64,000 nucleotides of DNA from Gongronella butleri (GCA_025201375.1 JAIWZP010000061.1:91749-155748); one strand, 5' to 3'. Counted from the stretch's first letter, positions 11,351 to 23,494 are shown. The notes: a model not told the origin generated them from the sequence alone. Translations and numbers: made by a program.

Positions 11351-11504
11351 CGTATTTCAAGAGTGTACGGCTCCAATTGCACCTAAATCCCATTAAACTC
11401 ACGCCACTCTTGCCGAGAATGTAAAATGAAACTATATTTATTTAGAGGGCATCAGAGGAGGGGAACAAAAAAGAGAACGAGGCAAGGGGGGCAAGCAAAG
11501 CGAA

Positions 11505-11830
11505 TTACAATCCATGTTCCTTCACAGTGGCGCCATCCTCCACGAGCTCCAGCACCTTGTAAAAGCTATCCTGGATGCCGTGCTCCTTGAACAAGGCCTG
11601 GACAGCCTTGGCAATGGCGTCGAAATTATGAGTAGCGAGGGCAAGGATCGTGGGACCGGCGCCAGACAGACAAATGCCCAAGAGACCGTCAAACTTGTCA
11701 ATGGTGATCGACGACAGGATCTCGGGGAGACCAGGAATCTAATTTCGGGGTAAAAACAAAAAAAAAAGTGAGTCAGATGAACAAACGCGTCGCGCGGACG
11801 GGTTGTTGCCGCAGCACGTGCCATTTTCTT

Positions 11831-11867
<37 letters not shown>

Positions 11868-12745
11868 AGAGTCTTGCGGTAGGGCTGGTGCACCTTGTCC
11901 TGCATCGCATTGTAGATCAAGTCGGGGTTGGGGGGTGACTGGCTGACGGCCGTGGTGAGCACCGACAGGCGTTGGAAATTGAAAATCTATGCAAAAATCG
12001 ACAGAACTTCCCATTGAGCAACGCATTTCCATGGATCATTCCAATTTTTTACCATATCCTGACGATCAAAGGTGGTAGGGACGACGGCACGAGCCTCGAC
12101 GGTGGCGACCTTGAATTGGGGGACGATGGCAATGCACTTGATTTGCCTGTTCCAGTTGAGGCGGACATAATGAGCGATGCCCTGGGGCGGCTGGGGCGAC
12201 ACCTTGTTGGGGATGACGTCCAAGAACGATTCGCTCTCGGGGATGCCGGCAACATCCTCGGGAGACAGCTCGCGCAGGTAAGATGCGACAAAGCCGCCAA
12301 TGAGGGCAGCAGCCACATTGTCCGGGTGGCGCTCGATCATGAGCGAGTAGTCGAGCAGGCGCTCCTTTGGCAAATTGAGCTGGCCGAGGGCGTCGCCCAA
12401 CAAGATACCGGCAACGACAGCGGCGCCGGACGAACCGAGGCCACGACCAAGAGGAATTGGATTGTCGACATGGATTTGCAGGCGGTCGGGCAGACGTGAG
12501 ATCCCATTGGCAGAAAGAACGTAGAGAGCGGCCTTGGTAATCAAGTTGTGCTCTGGAGTAAGTGGAACATCCTTGGCTCCTTCGCCAGAATAGGTCATTT
12601 CAAACGCCTTGTCCGTCACGCCCACGTGCACATCCAATGAAAGGTACATCGACAGAGACATGCCTAGCGTATCATATCCAGGACCAATGTTCGCCGACGA
12701 GCAAGGCACACGGATCGTAAAGTGACGGGAATTGGAAGACGGCAT
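11505..12745 (-). CDS. THR1: Homoserine kinase (GHMP kinase family)
   Basis: Phosphorylates L-homoserine with ATP, the committed step from homoserine to threonine, in the cytosol. Three exons are inferred: 12745-12053, 11986-11867 and 11738-11505, total 349 codons with stop, like yeast Thr1. The substrate-side motif near the start is VPCSSANIGPGYDTLG. The GHMP ATP-binding loop is PIPLGRGLGSSGAAVVAG at about residues 100-117, and the C-terminal GHMP motif is GICLSGAGPTILA. The second intron starts GT plus an A-run of more than 35 on the sense strand. A TATA-like element lies about 70 bp upstream, and the 3' end has AATAAA-type signals near 11440. Confidence 0.93.
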
Positions 12746-12810
12746 GGAGAAAAAAAATCAAAAAAAGAAGGAAAACGGGCCTTTTTGTGGCGTGCACGGA
12801 TTTAGTCTAT

Positions 12811-12820
12811 CTATATAAAT
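12811..12820 (-). promoter_or_regulatory. TATA-like box of THR1
   Basis: The + strand reads CTATATAAATAG, so the sense strand of THR1 carries CTATTTATATAG about 70 bp before the ATG at 12745. The position and sequence fit a TATA box. This is an inference from sequence only. Confidence 0.4.
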
Positions 12821-13555
12821 AGGGAAAGGGAGAGGTCAAACTCGTAATTGGTGCAGCAAAGTACCAACAGCGAGCAAGAGGTGAGAGGGGGAGAGGGGGA
12901 GGGGTAAAAGAAAAAGGAAAGAAAAGAAAAGGAACAGAGAATGAAACAAGGTTCTTTTTTGACAAGTGAGTCATTCCTGCTTGCTTTTGCGGATTTTTCA
13001 CACCGACCAATCAAATTCATGCAGTTTTGCTTTGATCACACAAGATCACAAGTGCTCATTGGCGTCGTGTGATCTGGCAAAATGGCATGCCAGCGCATGA
13101 AAGGCACGCATTCCATGGCCCACAGACGGATCTCATTGCTAATTCATTGACCATGCATCTGCAAACGATCGGTCTATATAAAAAAAAAAAATAATAACAA
13201 AAATAAAAAAAGGGTTGGTGGCATAGCCAAGCGTGACGTGAAATGTGAAACAAAAAGTCTTATTATATTATTTTGGCGGCAAGGCACGGCCCAGACGCGG
13301 GAAAAACGAGCTCCCCCCCCTTTTTTTTAAAAAGGGAGCATGAAAGAAAACATGAATAAAAGGAGTACGCGAAACGCGCGACGCGTTCGTTACGCTGCAG
13401 AAGCCTGGAAATCAGGGGGACAATTGGTTTTTTTTTGGGATGCAAGCATCCACTTTTTTTAAGCTTTTTATTTTTTTTTTAAATTACTGCTTTAAACATA
13501 TAATGATGGCAAATTGGACGTGGAGGGAGAGGGAGCGTGAGTAAAAAAAGCAGTT
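12821..13555. other. Intergenic region between THR1 and the His-rich gene
   Basis: A G/A-rich tract (about 12880-12950) is pyrimidine-rich on the THR1 sense strand, as in other promoters here. A CTATATAAAAA element lies at about 13163. The right end holds the 3' UTR of the His-rich gene. No gene was found. Confidence 0.5.
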
Positions 13556-15031
13556 TTAGGCTTTTTTCTCATCCTGGAGCTTCATGTGGCCAAATGATTC
13601 CTCGAGGTAGTCGGGAGGAGGCGGGAACGCATGCGCTTGGTGGTGGTGCTTGCCACGTCCGAATCCCCAGGCGTGGAAAGGATGCATCATGGGCGGATGG
13701 CCGCCGTGATGGGGATGATGGGGATGATGGTGGTGACCGTGTTTTCCACCGTGATGAGGAGAATGGGGAGGATGGGGCGGCGCGTGGAAGCCGTGGTGAT
13801 ACGCCTTTGCCGCGCCCTTCCAAAAGACGCGCTCGTACTTGGGGTGATTGAGCATTTTGTTGTATTTTTGCTGCATTTCATTGTCGCTGTCGCTGGACGA
13901 CGAAGAAGACGACGACGACGTGGTGTCGGAGCTGGTGGAGTTGGAGCGGCAGTGCTTGTGCTTGCCGCCATGGCGATGATGGTGGTGCGCGTGGCGCGAT
14001 TCGCGAGCCTCGCGTCGGCGTTCGCATTTTTCGACGCGTTCTTGATATTTGGCCATCTTGCGCTGGCATTTGTTGGCCCAATGGCCGTACATGTGGTGCA
14101 TGGGGAAGCCACCAAAGGAAGGAGGAGCAGGAGGAGGAGGCACCGTCGAAGAGGTTGAGGGTGCGTCGTGAGGCGTCGTCTTTTCATCGTCGTTGGCGGC
14201 AGGACCAAAACCGGGATGATGATGGCGTCCAAAGCCGGCAAACGGGCCAAAGGGGAAAGGAGGGCGCATCATGCCCGGTTGTGGAGGACCGTGGTGATGA
14301 GGACCGTGGTGAGGACCGTGGTGATGGCCGTGACGATGGCGTCCAAAGCCGCCGCGGCCACCAAATGGCGCGGATTGCATCATGTATTCCATCAGATTGC
14401 CGGGGACACTAGAGAAGAACGCCATTCGGTCGAGCTTGGGGTGGTAGGACATGGGTGGAGCTGCATAGTTGGTGAGCCACTCATCGGCTGTGGCCAGGAT
14501 TTCCAGGTCGGGGCTCGTGATGTACACGCTGCTGAAACGCGACATGAACAGCGATAAATGAGGTTGGCTGTTGATCAGCGTCGCGTGCTTGTCCATCAAT
14601 TCGCCCAATTGAGCGTAAAGCGACGCGTAACTGCCGGAAGACGTGTCATTGGGTGCCTCGGACGCCGCATCGGCTGGAGCAGAAGGCGTGGGCGACGCCG
14701 CACGAGTCGATTCGACGTGTTCGGGCGCAAATACCCATTCCATCATGGACGCGTCGATGCCATCCACATAGTAGAGACGCACAAGCGCAGGCTGGGCCGC
14801 AAGAACCGTGTCAAAAGCGGCCGCATCATCAATCTTGTGCTTGTCTTGCGCTTGATCCAAGTAAAAAAGAGACATTTCAGATTGCAGCTTCTCGGGCACG
14901 TTCAGTGACGCGTGCAGAAGCGTCGTAAACTCGGTCCACGTGCATTGAGCACGATCCAGCGCAAGGCGATGATCAGAACCTTGGTAGGTGACGACAAAAG
15001 TCACCATGGAGGGGTTGGTAGAGCTTGACAT
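13556..15031 (-). CDS. Histidine-rich protein with a PB1/ubiquitin-like N-terminus
   Basis: This is an intron-free 491-codon frame. Residues of about 9-85 (VTFVVTYQGSDHRLALD...LVRLYYV) resemble a PB1 or ubiquitin-like domain by pattern of strands and acidic ends. The middle has a Ser/Ala/Pro-rich linker and a more ordered part (SLYAQLGELMDKHATLINS). The second half is dominated by His/Gly/Pro blocks (HHGPHHGPHHHGP and similar), a basic Arg/Glu segment and a Ser run. The His clusters suggest metal binding, but that is only an inference. An in-frame open stretch upstream to 15232 has no support as coding, and MSSSTNPSMVTF is the likely start. Confidence 0.75.
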   Translation of the reverse strand: MSSSTNPSMVTFVVTYQGSDHRLALDRAQCTWTEFTTLLHASLNVPEKLQSEMSLFYLDQAQDKHKIDDAAAFDTVLAAQPALVRLYYVDGIDASMMEWVFAPEHVESTRAASPTPSAPADAASEAPNDTSSGSYASLYAQLGELMDKHATLINSQPHLSLFMSRFSSVYITSPDLEILATADEWLTNYAAPPMSYHPKLDRMAFFSSVPGNLMEYMMQSAPFGGRGGFGRHRHGHHHGPHHGPHHHGPPQPGMMRPPFPFGPFAGFGRHHHPGFGPAANDDEKTTPHDAPSTSSTVPPPPAPPSFGGFPMHHMYGHWANKCQRKMAKYQERVEKCERRREARESRHAHHHHRHGGKHKHCRSNSTSSDTTSSSSSSSSSDSDNEMQQKYNKMLNHPKYERVFWKGAAKAYHHGFHAPPHPPHSPHHGGKHGHHHHPHHPHHGGHPPMMHPFHAWGFGRGKHHHQAHAFPPPPDYLEESFGHMKLQDEKKA

Positions 15032-15364
15032 TTGGGTTTTGTCAGAAGTAGAGAGAAAATAAAAAGATGAAGAATGAATAAAAAAAAAAAAAAAAGTGAT
15101 TGATCTCCCTCCCCTCTTTTTATACCCTGTTTTGGGCCCAGCCTGCATTGTGCTTCGTCTTGGCAGAGTGGGGCCAAGGAATGCGTTGAAAAATCCATGC
15201 TGCGGCGAACACAAAGCGAATCTCCCCGCCAATCATGACCTCCGCTCCGCCGCGCACTTTTAACCCCCTCTCGGCCCGAGATCGCCCACCATGGAAGCCG
15301 ACAACCCGCCCCTTTTTTTTCATTATGTACAAACGGCCGCTTTTATTATAGTACTGTACTATAG
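15032..15364. other. Intergenic region, His-rich gene promoter and TFB2 3' end
   Basis: On the minus strand the region before the His-rich ATG is pyrimidine-rich (from 15032 to about 15110). A TAGTACTGTACTATAG palindrome lies at 15349-15364 next to the TFB2 stop. No gene was found. Confidence 0.4.
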
Positions 15365-17830
15365 CTACTGCTGCTGTTGCTGCCTCTCAATGCGTCGCTT
15401 GACAAAGCCTTTGACGCTCTCATGGCCCCTAAAAAAGTTCGGCGTGTGAGCCGCCGTCGGCGTGACCTCCGATCAACTCCAATTCGCACCCAATTCGCAC
15501 CCAATTCGCCTCTCTCAAATGTCAGATCAAACCCAAAAAAAAAACACTTACACTTGTGTGATCACCATAGTGCGCTTCTTGGGATTCGCCCACAAAAGAA
15601 CACCAACCTGGCGCGCGTGCTTCTCTGACGCATCATAATCGGCTTGTACGTTGTAATTCATGTACATGAAGGCTGCAAGAAAGAAAGAAAGAAAAAAAAT
15701 GGAAGAAAAAAAGCGTGTGAGTCGCACGCATGAATTGGCCATTCGTGCCCTTGATGGGCCATTCATGCCCTTGGTGAGACATTCGTGCGCTTGGTTCCTT
15801 ACCTGGTGTTGTCTTGAGGCGGTTTCTCTCCATTTCCCAAAGCCGCATCTGATCAACGACCGTCAATGGGAGGATGGGTGTCTACCAAGGCAAGAAAAAA
15901 GAAAAGAGGGGGTGAGGGGCACGTGCCAAGGGAGGCCAAGAGATTTGTTTGTCGTTTCATGCCAATTGCCACAGGGGACAAGACAATGCAAAGTGAAGTT
16001 TCCAGAATTTACCTTTTTTCGCATCTGAGGGTGCGCGTGCGATTGCAAATAGGCAATCATCTAAGGACGTGGTGCCGAATTGGGGGTCGGTGAGCACGCC
16101 GACCCACCGTTTTTTTTTTTTTTTTTGTTTTTGGCTTCTTTGGCTTTTTTGCCATTTTATTTCTTCTTTTTTTTTTTTACCTGTTCGGCCGTGATGCCCT
16201 TGATCAGGGCATTGCGCACGCTGTCACGCGTGATCAGACCCGTCACCATGTTTGGGAAGCGCGCATTGAGTTGTACAAAGAGATTGAGCACGGAGATCTG
16301 CAACAGGGAGTCTAAAAGAGCAGCCGCGATGAGCTTTTTGTTTCTTTTTCTTATACAACCTCTCCCCCCTCCCTTTTTTTGTCTTACCGGTGTAGGCATA
16401 GAGACGATAATTGGTCTCGACAATGACGAAGCCCTGCTCTTCGTCATCCTTGCTTGTCATGGCGGCGGATATGGACGAGGACGCGAGCCCCGCGTCAGCC
16501 GTGGGCGATGGCTTGCTGATCAGACGTGCCGAATTGCCTGACGTCAGCGTCGTGGCGAGCCTCGTCGGGTAATAGCGACGTGAACCCCTCTACAATGAAA
16601 AAAAAGACGCATCAGCGCCCCAAACAGCCAATAATGACATTTTTCTCTTTTTCTTTTACCTTGCGCTGGTACACAATGCCATAATCTCTCAGGTCTTCCA
16701 GCATGTGCTGCTGTGTCTGTGTCAGGGTCTCGACCGAGTAATTCTAACAACAAAATGCGCTATAAGCCCGCCAATCCCCCTCCAAAAAAAAAAAAGGCAT
16801 GGATCCAGTAGAAAAACGTACCTCGCCAAGCTCAGACGCGCCCAATTGGAATAAAAAGTTGAGCACTTCGACAAGATCCATCTGCAGCATCTCGGCTACA
16901 TTGAGATATTGAAGCAAGAACGCCCAAACTTGTGTATTCACGTCCTGTAAGAGGAATTGGAAACCTTTGTTGGTAATTTCGAGCTGGTTCTGTTCCCTAT
17001 GCAGCGCGTAATAAAAGAACAAAAAGGGGGATGCGTGTGAGCGACGTCATCGCGTCACATCGTGCTCAGATTTTCGTCGTCTTTTTTTTTTACCCTTTTT
17101 TCATGAGTTGGCTCCTTTCGAGCAAATTGAGCACGCCAGCACTTGGTTTCCGGCTCGTCAGCGTGCCGACCATGTAATGGAGAATCGCTTCCCATTGCTG
17201 TGTTGAATATTGGTCGAGAAACGCAATATCGACCTGGTGTTTGTCGACCGTGGCGCATGGGAGGCCAAATGACTGCTGTGTGCCGCTGATAAAAGGCGTC
17301 AATTCACTGGACTGCGGCACACGTACACGCGTATTCTCCTTTTCTTACCCGCCCGTCAATGCGTTTTTGAATTCCAATCGAAAGGTATCATTCATCATCA
17401 GCATGTTGTTCTTTTCCACCATGATGCGTAGCCTTGTCAGCTTGACAATCGCGTCCTGCAACTTCCTAAAGGGTTGAAAGAAGCATTGAGCGCCCTCCCC
17501 TCCTCACATTGACTTCTCACGGACGCGCGCTAACAATACCTTTGGCCGTCCAAAGTGACCCAATGGCCCAAATCTTGCATAGACATGGGCTTTTCCACGT
17601 AAAGCAAGGACATGACGATCTGACGACCAATACCGGGCAGCAGTCTAAGAAGACAAAAGGAAACGAATGAGAAAGGGAGCGTGTCCAATGGGTGGACCGG
17701 GTCCGATGAGCGCTGCTTGCCTGAAAATAGCCAGACAAGTCGCTGGTTTTTGAAAAAGCCGCTGAAACGTAAAGTCTGGCAATGTCTCCAGGTACTCATA
17801 GATGCTTGTCTTGAAGTTATCGACGGACAT
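15365..17830 (-). CDS. TFB2: TFIIH core subunit p52 (TFB2/GTF2H4)
   Basis: Subunit of the general transcription and nucleotide-excision repair factor TFIIH; in the family it anchors and stimulates the XPB/Ssl2 ATPase. The gene has about ten small exons. The first codes [18 protein letters not shown]. Later exons give [18 protein letters not shown], then [20 protein letters not shown], the most diagnostic block of the family. The C-terminal exons have [19 protein letters not shown], then [15 protein letters not shown] and [18 protein letters not shown], and end RRIERQQQQ before TAG at 15365. The gene shares a 248-bp promoter with DUS1. Confidence 0.92.
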
Positions 17831-18078
17831 GGCGTGTTCCTGAGAGACGAGCACGGGAAAAAGGGCCAATGGACAAAATGGCGACGACAAGAGACAAGAA
17901 AAAAAAGAGGGAGACGACGCCACCGGCGAGGTTTGACGCTTTTGTCCCAATTCTTAAGCGACATTTGAAACACCGCCTGCCTCGCTGCGTCAATCAAAAA
18001 AGGTCGCCCTTAATTTTTTTTTTCTTTTTTTTCTTTCTTTCTCCTTTTTTCTCTCTCTCTTTTTTTATATCTCGATCT
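17831..18078. promoter_or_regulatory. Bidirectional promoter between TFB2 and DUS1
   Basis: This 248-bp gap lies between two divergent start codons. The DUS1 side is a dense pyrimidine tract (about 18010-18068) ending in TTTTTTTATATCTCGATCT just before the ATG. No separate gene is visible. Confidence 0.5.
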
Positions 18079-19500
18079 ATGGCGTCGTCTCCTATCAAGC
18101 TCAAGGGCTACGAATTTTTCCAAAAGACGCTAAAGTCGCCGCGCTTTGTGGTTGCCCCCATGGTCGAGCAGTCCGAGCTCGCCTGGCGCCTGCTGAGCCG
18201 CCGCCACAACGCCAGCCTCTGCTATACGCCCATGTTCCACGCCCGTCTCTTCAGCGAGGCCCAGAACACTCGCTACCGCAAGGAGCAATGGACCACTAAT
18301 GATGAGGATCGTCCTGTGGTTGTCCAGGTAAGAGGCAAAATGGCAATTGGAAAACAAAAGGAAAAAAAACTGATAAAAGAGCGAAAAAAAATGGAATAAA
18401 AAAACGGTGGCGCAAAAAAAATGACGGGATCAATCGCGGCCACTGACAATCCCCTTCCCACTTGTTTGCTTTTTTTTGACGCTAGTTTTGCGCCAATGAC
18501 CCGGACATCTTGCTCGCTGCGGCCAAATTGGTGGAAGACGACTGCGATGCTGTGGATTTGAACCTTGGGTGCCCGCAAGGGATTGCGCGCAAGGGTCACT
18601 ATGGCTCGTTTTTGCAGGACGAATGGGAATTGATCGAAAAGATGGTCAAGACATTGGACACACACCTCAAGGTGCCCGTGACGGTCAAAATCCGTGTGTT
18701 CCCCACTGTGGAAAAGACGGTGGAGTACGCCAAGATGATCGAGGCTGCGGGTGCGCAGATGCTGACGGTGCACGGTCGCCTGCGCGAGCAAAAGGGCCAC
18801 ATCACGGGCTTGGCCGATTGGGACAAGATCAAGGCCGTCAAGGACGCCGTCAAGATCCCCGTGCTGGCCAATGGCAACATTTTGTACTATGACGACATCC
18901 AGCGATGCATCGAACACACGGGCGTCGACGGCGTCATGAGCGCAGAGGGCAATCTGTACAACCCAGCGCTCTTCAATCCCAAATACAAGGACCTGCCACC
19001 ACTCTCTTGGGAAATCGCAAAGGAGTATCTTGAGATTTGCAAAGACGTCGACGCCCGCGGCCAGTGCATCAAGGCCCATCTGTTCAAAATCTTCCACGCA
19101 AGCTTGCCCATCCACACCGACCTGCGCCAGGAACTCGCGAAGTGCCACGAATGGCAAAATTACTGGGACTTTTGCATGAACATGAAAGAAAGACTCATCA
19201 AGGACCAAGAGCAAGGCACAGAGCTCGACGGCAAGGAAAATGAAAAGGGTATTCGCCAGTACAGCCATTGGCGCTGCCAGGTAACGTGTTCTTGTTTTTT
19301 TTTTTTTGATTTTCAGACGCAATTGGGCTCACATTTCCCCCGTTTTGATTTTTTTTTTTTAGCCCTACATCCGCCCCAACAAGCCGCAAACCCCCAAGCA
19401 GGAGAAGAAGCGCAAGGGCGACGATGCTGTCAAGGACGCCCAGCCCAAGAAACAAAAGGAAGACGACCAAGAAGCGCCCTGTGTGGAGGTCGTTGCATAA
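18079..19500 (+). CDS. DUS1: tRNA-dihydrouridine synthase (Dus1 family)
   Basis: FMN enzyme that reduces uridines in the tRNA D-loop (positions 16/17 in yeast Dus1). Three exons are inferred: 18079-18327, 18486-19280 and 19363-19500; total 393 residues. The N-terminal barrel has [18 protein letters not shown]. The active-site loop is [18 protein letters not shown], with the catalytic Cys in NLGCPQ. The FMN/phosphate-side motifs are [22 protein letters not shown] and [15 protein letters not shown]. The C-terminus is Lys-rich ([18 protein letters not shown]), which could act as a nuclear signal or bind RNA. The start follows a pyrimidine-rich leader. Confidence 0.93.
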
Positions 19501-19695
19501 TTTTCAAAACCCCCCAACACATAGATACCGAGAAATCAAAAAATAAAACTACAAATTGCATTATAGACAAAACTGAGAAAAAAGTCCGCCGCGGCTGCGG
19601 ACAAAAGTGGCTTGCATTCTAAAATGGGAATCCTCTTTTTTTTTTCTCTCTCTCTCTCGCACTCTTTTACTCTCTTTTTGTTCACTTTTTCCGCC

Positions 19696-21317
19696 ATGTC
19701 CAAGCACGTACGAGAGCTGTATGCCGTCAAGGAGGCGATGCGTGTCGCGGCAGAGACCATGCCCGAGGGCCAAAAGATCGTTGCCCAGTTTAAGACGGAA
19801 GAGGGCGAGTCCACGGGCCCTCCCCTTCACTTGCCCGCCGACGTGAATCCTGAACAACTACAATTGCTGCTGAATCAGCTCTTGGAACAGGTAAACTTGT
19901 CTTTTCCGAAAACAGAGACGTCAATTGGGCTGACCAATTGTCTTTTCTTGAATTGCAGAGTGACGACCCGATGCCGTATTCGTTTTACGTCGATGACGCC
20001 GAGATTCGCAAGAATTTGTGGGCGGATCGCAAGGATAAGTCCACTGAAGATACCATCACCATTGTCTACCAGCCGCAAGCCATCTTCCGCGTGCGTGCCG
20101 TCACGCGATGCACGTCGACTCTCACAGGTAAAAAAAAAAAAAAAAAAAGGACAAAAGAACGAAAAAAAAAGGGGGGGCTAACGAATCAAGTTTTCTGATC
20201 TGCTTTTTTCACAGGGCACTCGGAGGCGGTGCTGGCGGCCCAATTCAGCCCTGACGGACGGATGCTGGCGACGGGGTCGGGCGACATGACGGTGCGCGTG
20301 TGGGATTTGAACACGGAGACGCCGAAATTCACGCTAAAGGGCCACACGGGGTGGGTGCTGTCGATTGCGTGGTCGCCGGACGGCAAGACGTTGGCCAGCG
20401 GCAGCATGGACAACACGGTGCGGCTATGGGACCCCAAGACGGGCAAGCAGCTGGGCACGGGCTTGCGTGGCCACACAAAGTGGATCACCAGTCTTTCCTG
20501 GGAACCATTCCACATCAACAGCAAGGCAAACCGCCTCGCGAGCTCGTCAAAGGACGGCACCGTCCGTGTTTGGAACACGGCATTGCGCAAGATCGATTTC
20601 ACCATCTCCCAGCACACCGCGTCTGTCACGTGCGTGAAATGGGGTGGCGAGGGCCTGCTGTACACGGCATCACAGGATAAAACCATCAAGGTCTGGAACG
20701 GCAATGGCATGCTCGTCAAAACACTGCAGGGCCACGGCCATTGGGTTAACACGCTCGCCCTCAGCACCGACTTTGTCCTGCGCACCGGCCCCTTTGATCA
20801 CACCGGCAAAATTCACACAAACGAGGAAGAAGCCAAGCAAGCCGCCTTCAAACGATACCAGCAATTCAAGGGCAAGGGCCACGAGCGCCTCGTGTCGGGG
20901 TCCGACGACTTTACCATGTTCTTCTGGGAGCCAGAGACGAGCAAGAAGCCCCTGACACGCATGACTGGCCACCAAAAGCTTGTCAACCACGTCAGTTTCT
21001 CGCCAGATGGCCGCTACGTCGCAAGCGCATCCTTTGACAACTCCGTCAAGCTGTGGGACGGCCAAACAGGCAAATTCTTGGGCAATCTGCGCGGCCATGT
21101 CGGCGCCGTCTACCAGGTCGTCTGGTCCAGCGACTCGCGCATGCTCGTCAGCTGCAGCAAGGACACAACACTTAAAATCTGGGACATCAAAAAGTTCAAA
21201 ATCAAGCACGACTTGCCCGGCCATCTCGACGAGGTCTACTGCGTCGATTGGACTCCCGCAGGCGACAAGATGGCGAGCGGATCAAAGGACAAGACATTGC
21301 GCATGTATAGACATTAA
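19696..21317 (+). CDS. NLE1: Notchless/Rsa4 WD40 ribosome-assembly factor
   Basis: Nuclear 60S assembly factor; in the family its N-terminal UBL domain binds the MIDAS of the AAA ATPase Rea1/midasin. Three exons are inferred: 19696-19890, 19959-20127 and 20215-21317, total 488 residues, the usual family size. The UBL/NLE domain includes VAQFKTEEGESTGPPLHLPADVNPEQL (split by me into the part before PPL and after) and DPMPYSFYVDDAEIR. It is followed by about eight WD40 repeats, ending LPGHLDEVYCVDWTPAGDKM and a short KDKTLRMYRH tail. The second intron begins GTAAAA with an 18-A run. Confidence 0.93.
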
Positions 21318-23492
21318 ACACATCCACCCACTTTTTCGATTTTTCAATTTGGCATCTGCATAGAAAATAAAAACATTCGCATCCATCTACCTTTTTTATT
21401 ACTGAGAATCTGTAATTAAAAATTTACACTAAAATCAACGCTGCTCGCTATCAAGTGCCTGCCCGCGTGCCCAGTAATGGGAGGCGTATTGGCATCTGTG
21501 CTTTTTGGCTACTTGCTTCTCGAAAACACAATAAAAACCAGGGGTTCATCTTCGGCCGTTGACAAGAAAATCGATATTTCTCCAGAAATTCGCAATTTTG
21601 ATTCTGGCGCGCTAAAACCTGATTCGATCTTGCTGAAAACTTGCAAGTGGGATGAGACGCGCACGGTGAACATTTTGTTCGATTCGAGCCCGACAAAGCT
21701 GATGCGCAACCTTTGTACACCTGCAACACCAGATTTAATATTTCAACTTCAATTTTCTCGGGAAGGAACAAGGCAACCAACGCTCCAACGGCAAGCTTGC
21801 AGTGACAAAATATGCAGAATTGAATTCTCTGTCGAGTGAGACCAGTTTCACTAGCGTGCAACCAAAACTGGTCGAGATATTCAAGTTTCTAAAAGTTGAC
21901 TTTGATCGCTTTTTTCTCGCGATCTGTCAAGTCAACCCCCGATTTTTATTGCAGATTTGCTTAGGAAGAGGAGGTCGATGCACCCAAGGGCATGACTCTC
22001 GAAGCGCTGGAGTGTAGGTTGCCAAACGGATTTGGGATTTCTGGTTGAGCTTGAACCTCTCAAAGCGGGGGACCCTCCAGATGCATTTTGACCTGACCAA
22101 CTTTATTTTTTCTAAAACTCAAAAAAAAACATTTCACCACCAAAAATTCATTGCAGCGCCACGAAACTTTCTCACCTATGGGATTTGGCTCCTCTCTTCT
22201 CAGAAAAAAATTAAACCCTGATATCAATCGGCCGGCTTGGAGAGAAAATTGACATTGCTGAAAATTTGGCTGTGGCGCGTTTTTTAAGGAATCATTTCGA
22301 GGTGAAATCGTGCTTCAATCACCGCGAAATTTTACTAGGGTTGCTTATTGAGATTCTCGATCATTGTCCCGAAATCTCGATCGGCTTATTGAGCGATATG
22401 AGACAGCCCAAATCTCGATCGTCTCGAAAGTTTTTTTTTATGGATCTCGAATCTCGATCAAAATCTCGACAGGCGCTTAAGCTGGGTGATTGTTGAATCT
22501 CGCTCGATCGCTCGATCGTATCATAATCTCGATCGCTCGAAATCTCGAAGACAAAGCAACAGCACCAGTTTTATGGTGCTGAATGAATAGACAGCCTTAT
22601 TTGTTTTATTTAAAAAATTGATACTGTAGGACATACATACCGGTACAGTGTACTGTACATCGGCCGAAGTGCTCGTCGATCCATGACTTTCACCGTCATC
22701 ATCAACTGCTGCCTCGATGGCGACAAAACTGGACGGCGTATCATTGGTCTCGTCGTCGTCCAACAAGAAATCATCGGCGTCTTGACGCTGACGATGTGTC
22801 ATGATGATTACGGTAGATAAATGATCGTCTTTGTAAAAAAAAAAAAAAAAAAAGTAGAGAAAAAATTTAACACGGTCAAGAGTGGTGCAATCCATAGCAC
22901 TCAAGGAGTCATTATGTATCACAACAACGCCATGATGCGGGCACCTGCACTGCCTGGGGGCTCCGTTCCATTCTTATCTTTCACATTGTTTATGATATTA
23001 TTTATATGTTTCATAAAAATTTCTCTTGGCAAAAAAGTCATCAAAAACACATATTTGATCGAGATATCGATCGCTCGATCGCTCGCTCGATCAGTTGTCA
23101 AAACTGTTGCGGTGTCCCATTTGTCACACCCGTCAGACTTGCCTTACTTAGAAGGTGCAAGAAAATCGCATCTTTACAGCCATTTGCCAGCGAAAACGCA
23201 CTTTTTGAGATGGATGACTACACAGTGCCTGGAAGCGTCCCAAACTTTATATACGGTATCATGATGGCCTGAGTTTATTTTTATATCAGTATGAATTTTT
23301 TTTTTCAAGAGCCAGCGACGATCGTTAGAATTGCCCGAAAATCATTCAAAACGGTATTCGTGCATCAATCAAGTACACGTGTTGCGAGCCGATTGCCAAC
23401 AAAACTTGAAATACCTGTACAGTACAGTACTGTACATTCATTTTGAGTCAAAACCAATTAATCAATGTACTGTATCATTAAATTTTGTCACA
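21318..23492. other. Long AT-rich intergenic region left of the transposon
   Basis: Notchless polyadenylation signals (AATAAAA, about 21366) lie at the left. Open frames at 21477-21839 (+) and 22521-22922 (-) have no recognisable domain and are not called. The region holds a TCTCGATC-rich patch (22340-22560), a second CGATCGCTCGATCG patch (about 23055-23092) and several TACTGTACAG-type palindromes. Confidence 0.5.
22340..22560. repeat. Degenerate TCTCGATC(G) repeat patch
   Basis: At least nine TCTCGATC or CTCGATCG words occur in about 220 bp with irregular spacing. A smaller related cluster (GATCGAGATATCGATCGCTCGATCGCTCGCTCGATC, shown as two overlapping halves at 23057-23092) lies 500 bp to the right. 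The unit contains the palindrome CGATCG. Confidence 0.65.
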
Positions 23493-23494
23493 TA

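Noticed and set aside
18273..19322. 349-codon minus-strand frame opposite DUS1
   Set aside because: Shadow frame of a strongly supported gene, with no homology recognised.
21477..21839. 120-codon plus-strand frame right of Notchless
   Set aside because: No domain, an equally long frame on the other strand, and AT-rich intergenic composition.
22521..22922. Minus-strand frame with an acidic stretch (DADDFLLDDDETNDTPSSF)
   Set aside because: Slightly like the acidic start of the transposase, but no HTH or catalytic part follows and the 5' end is a translated T run.
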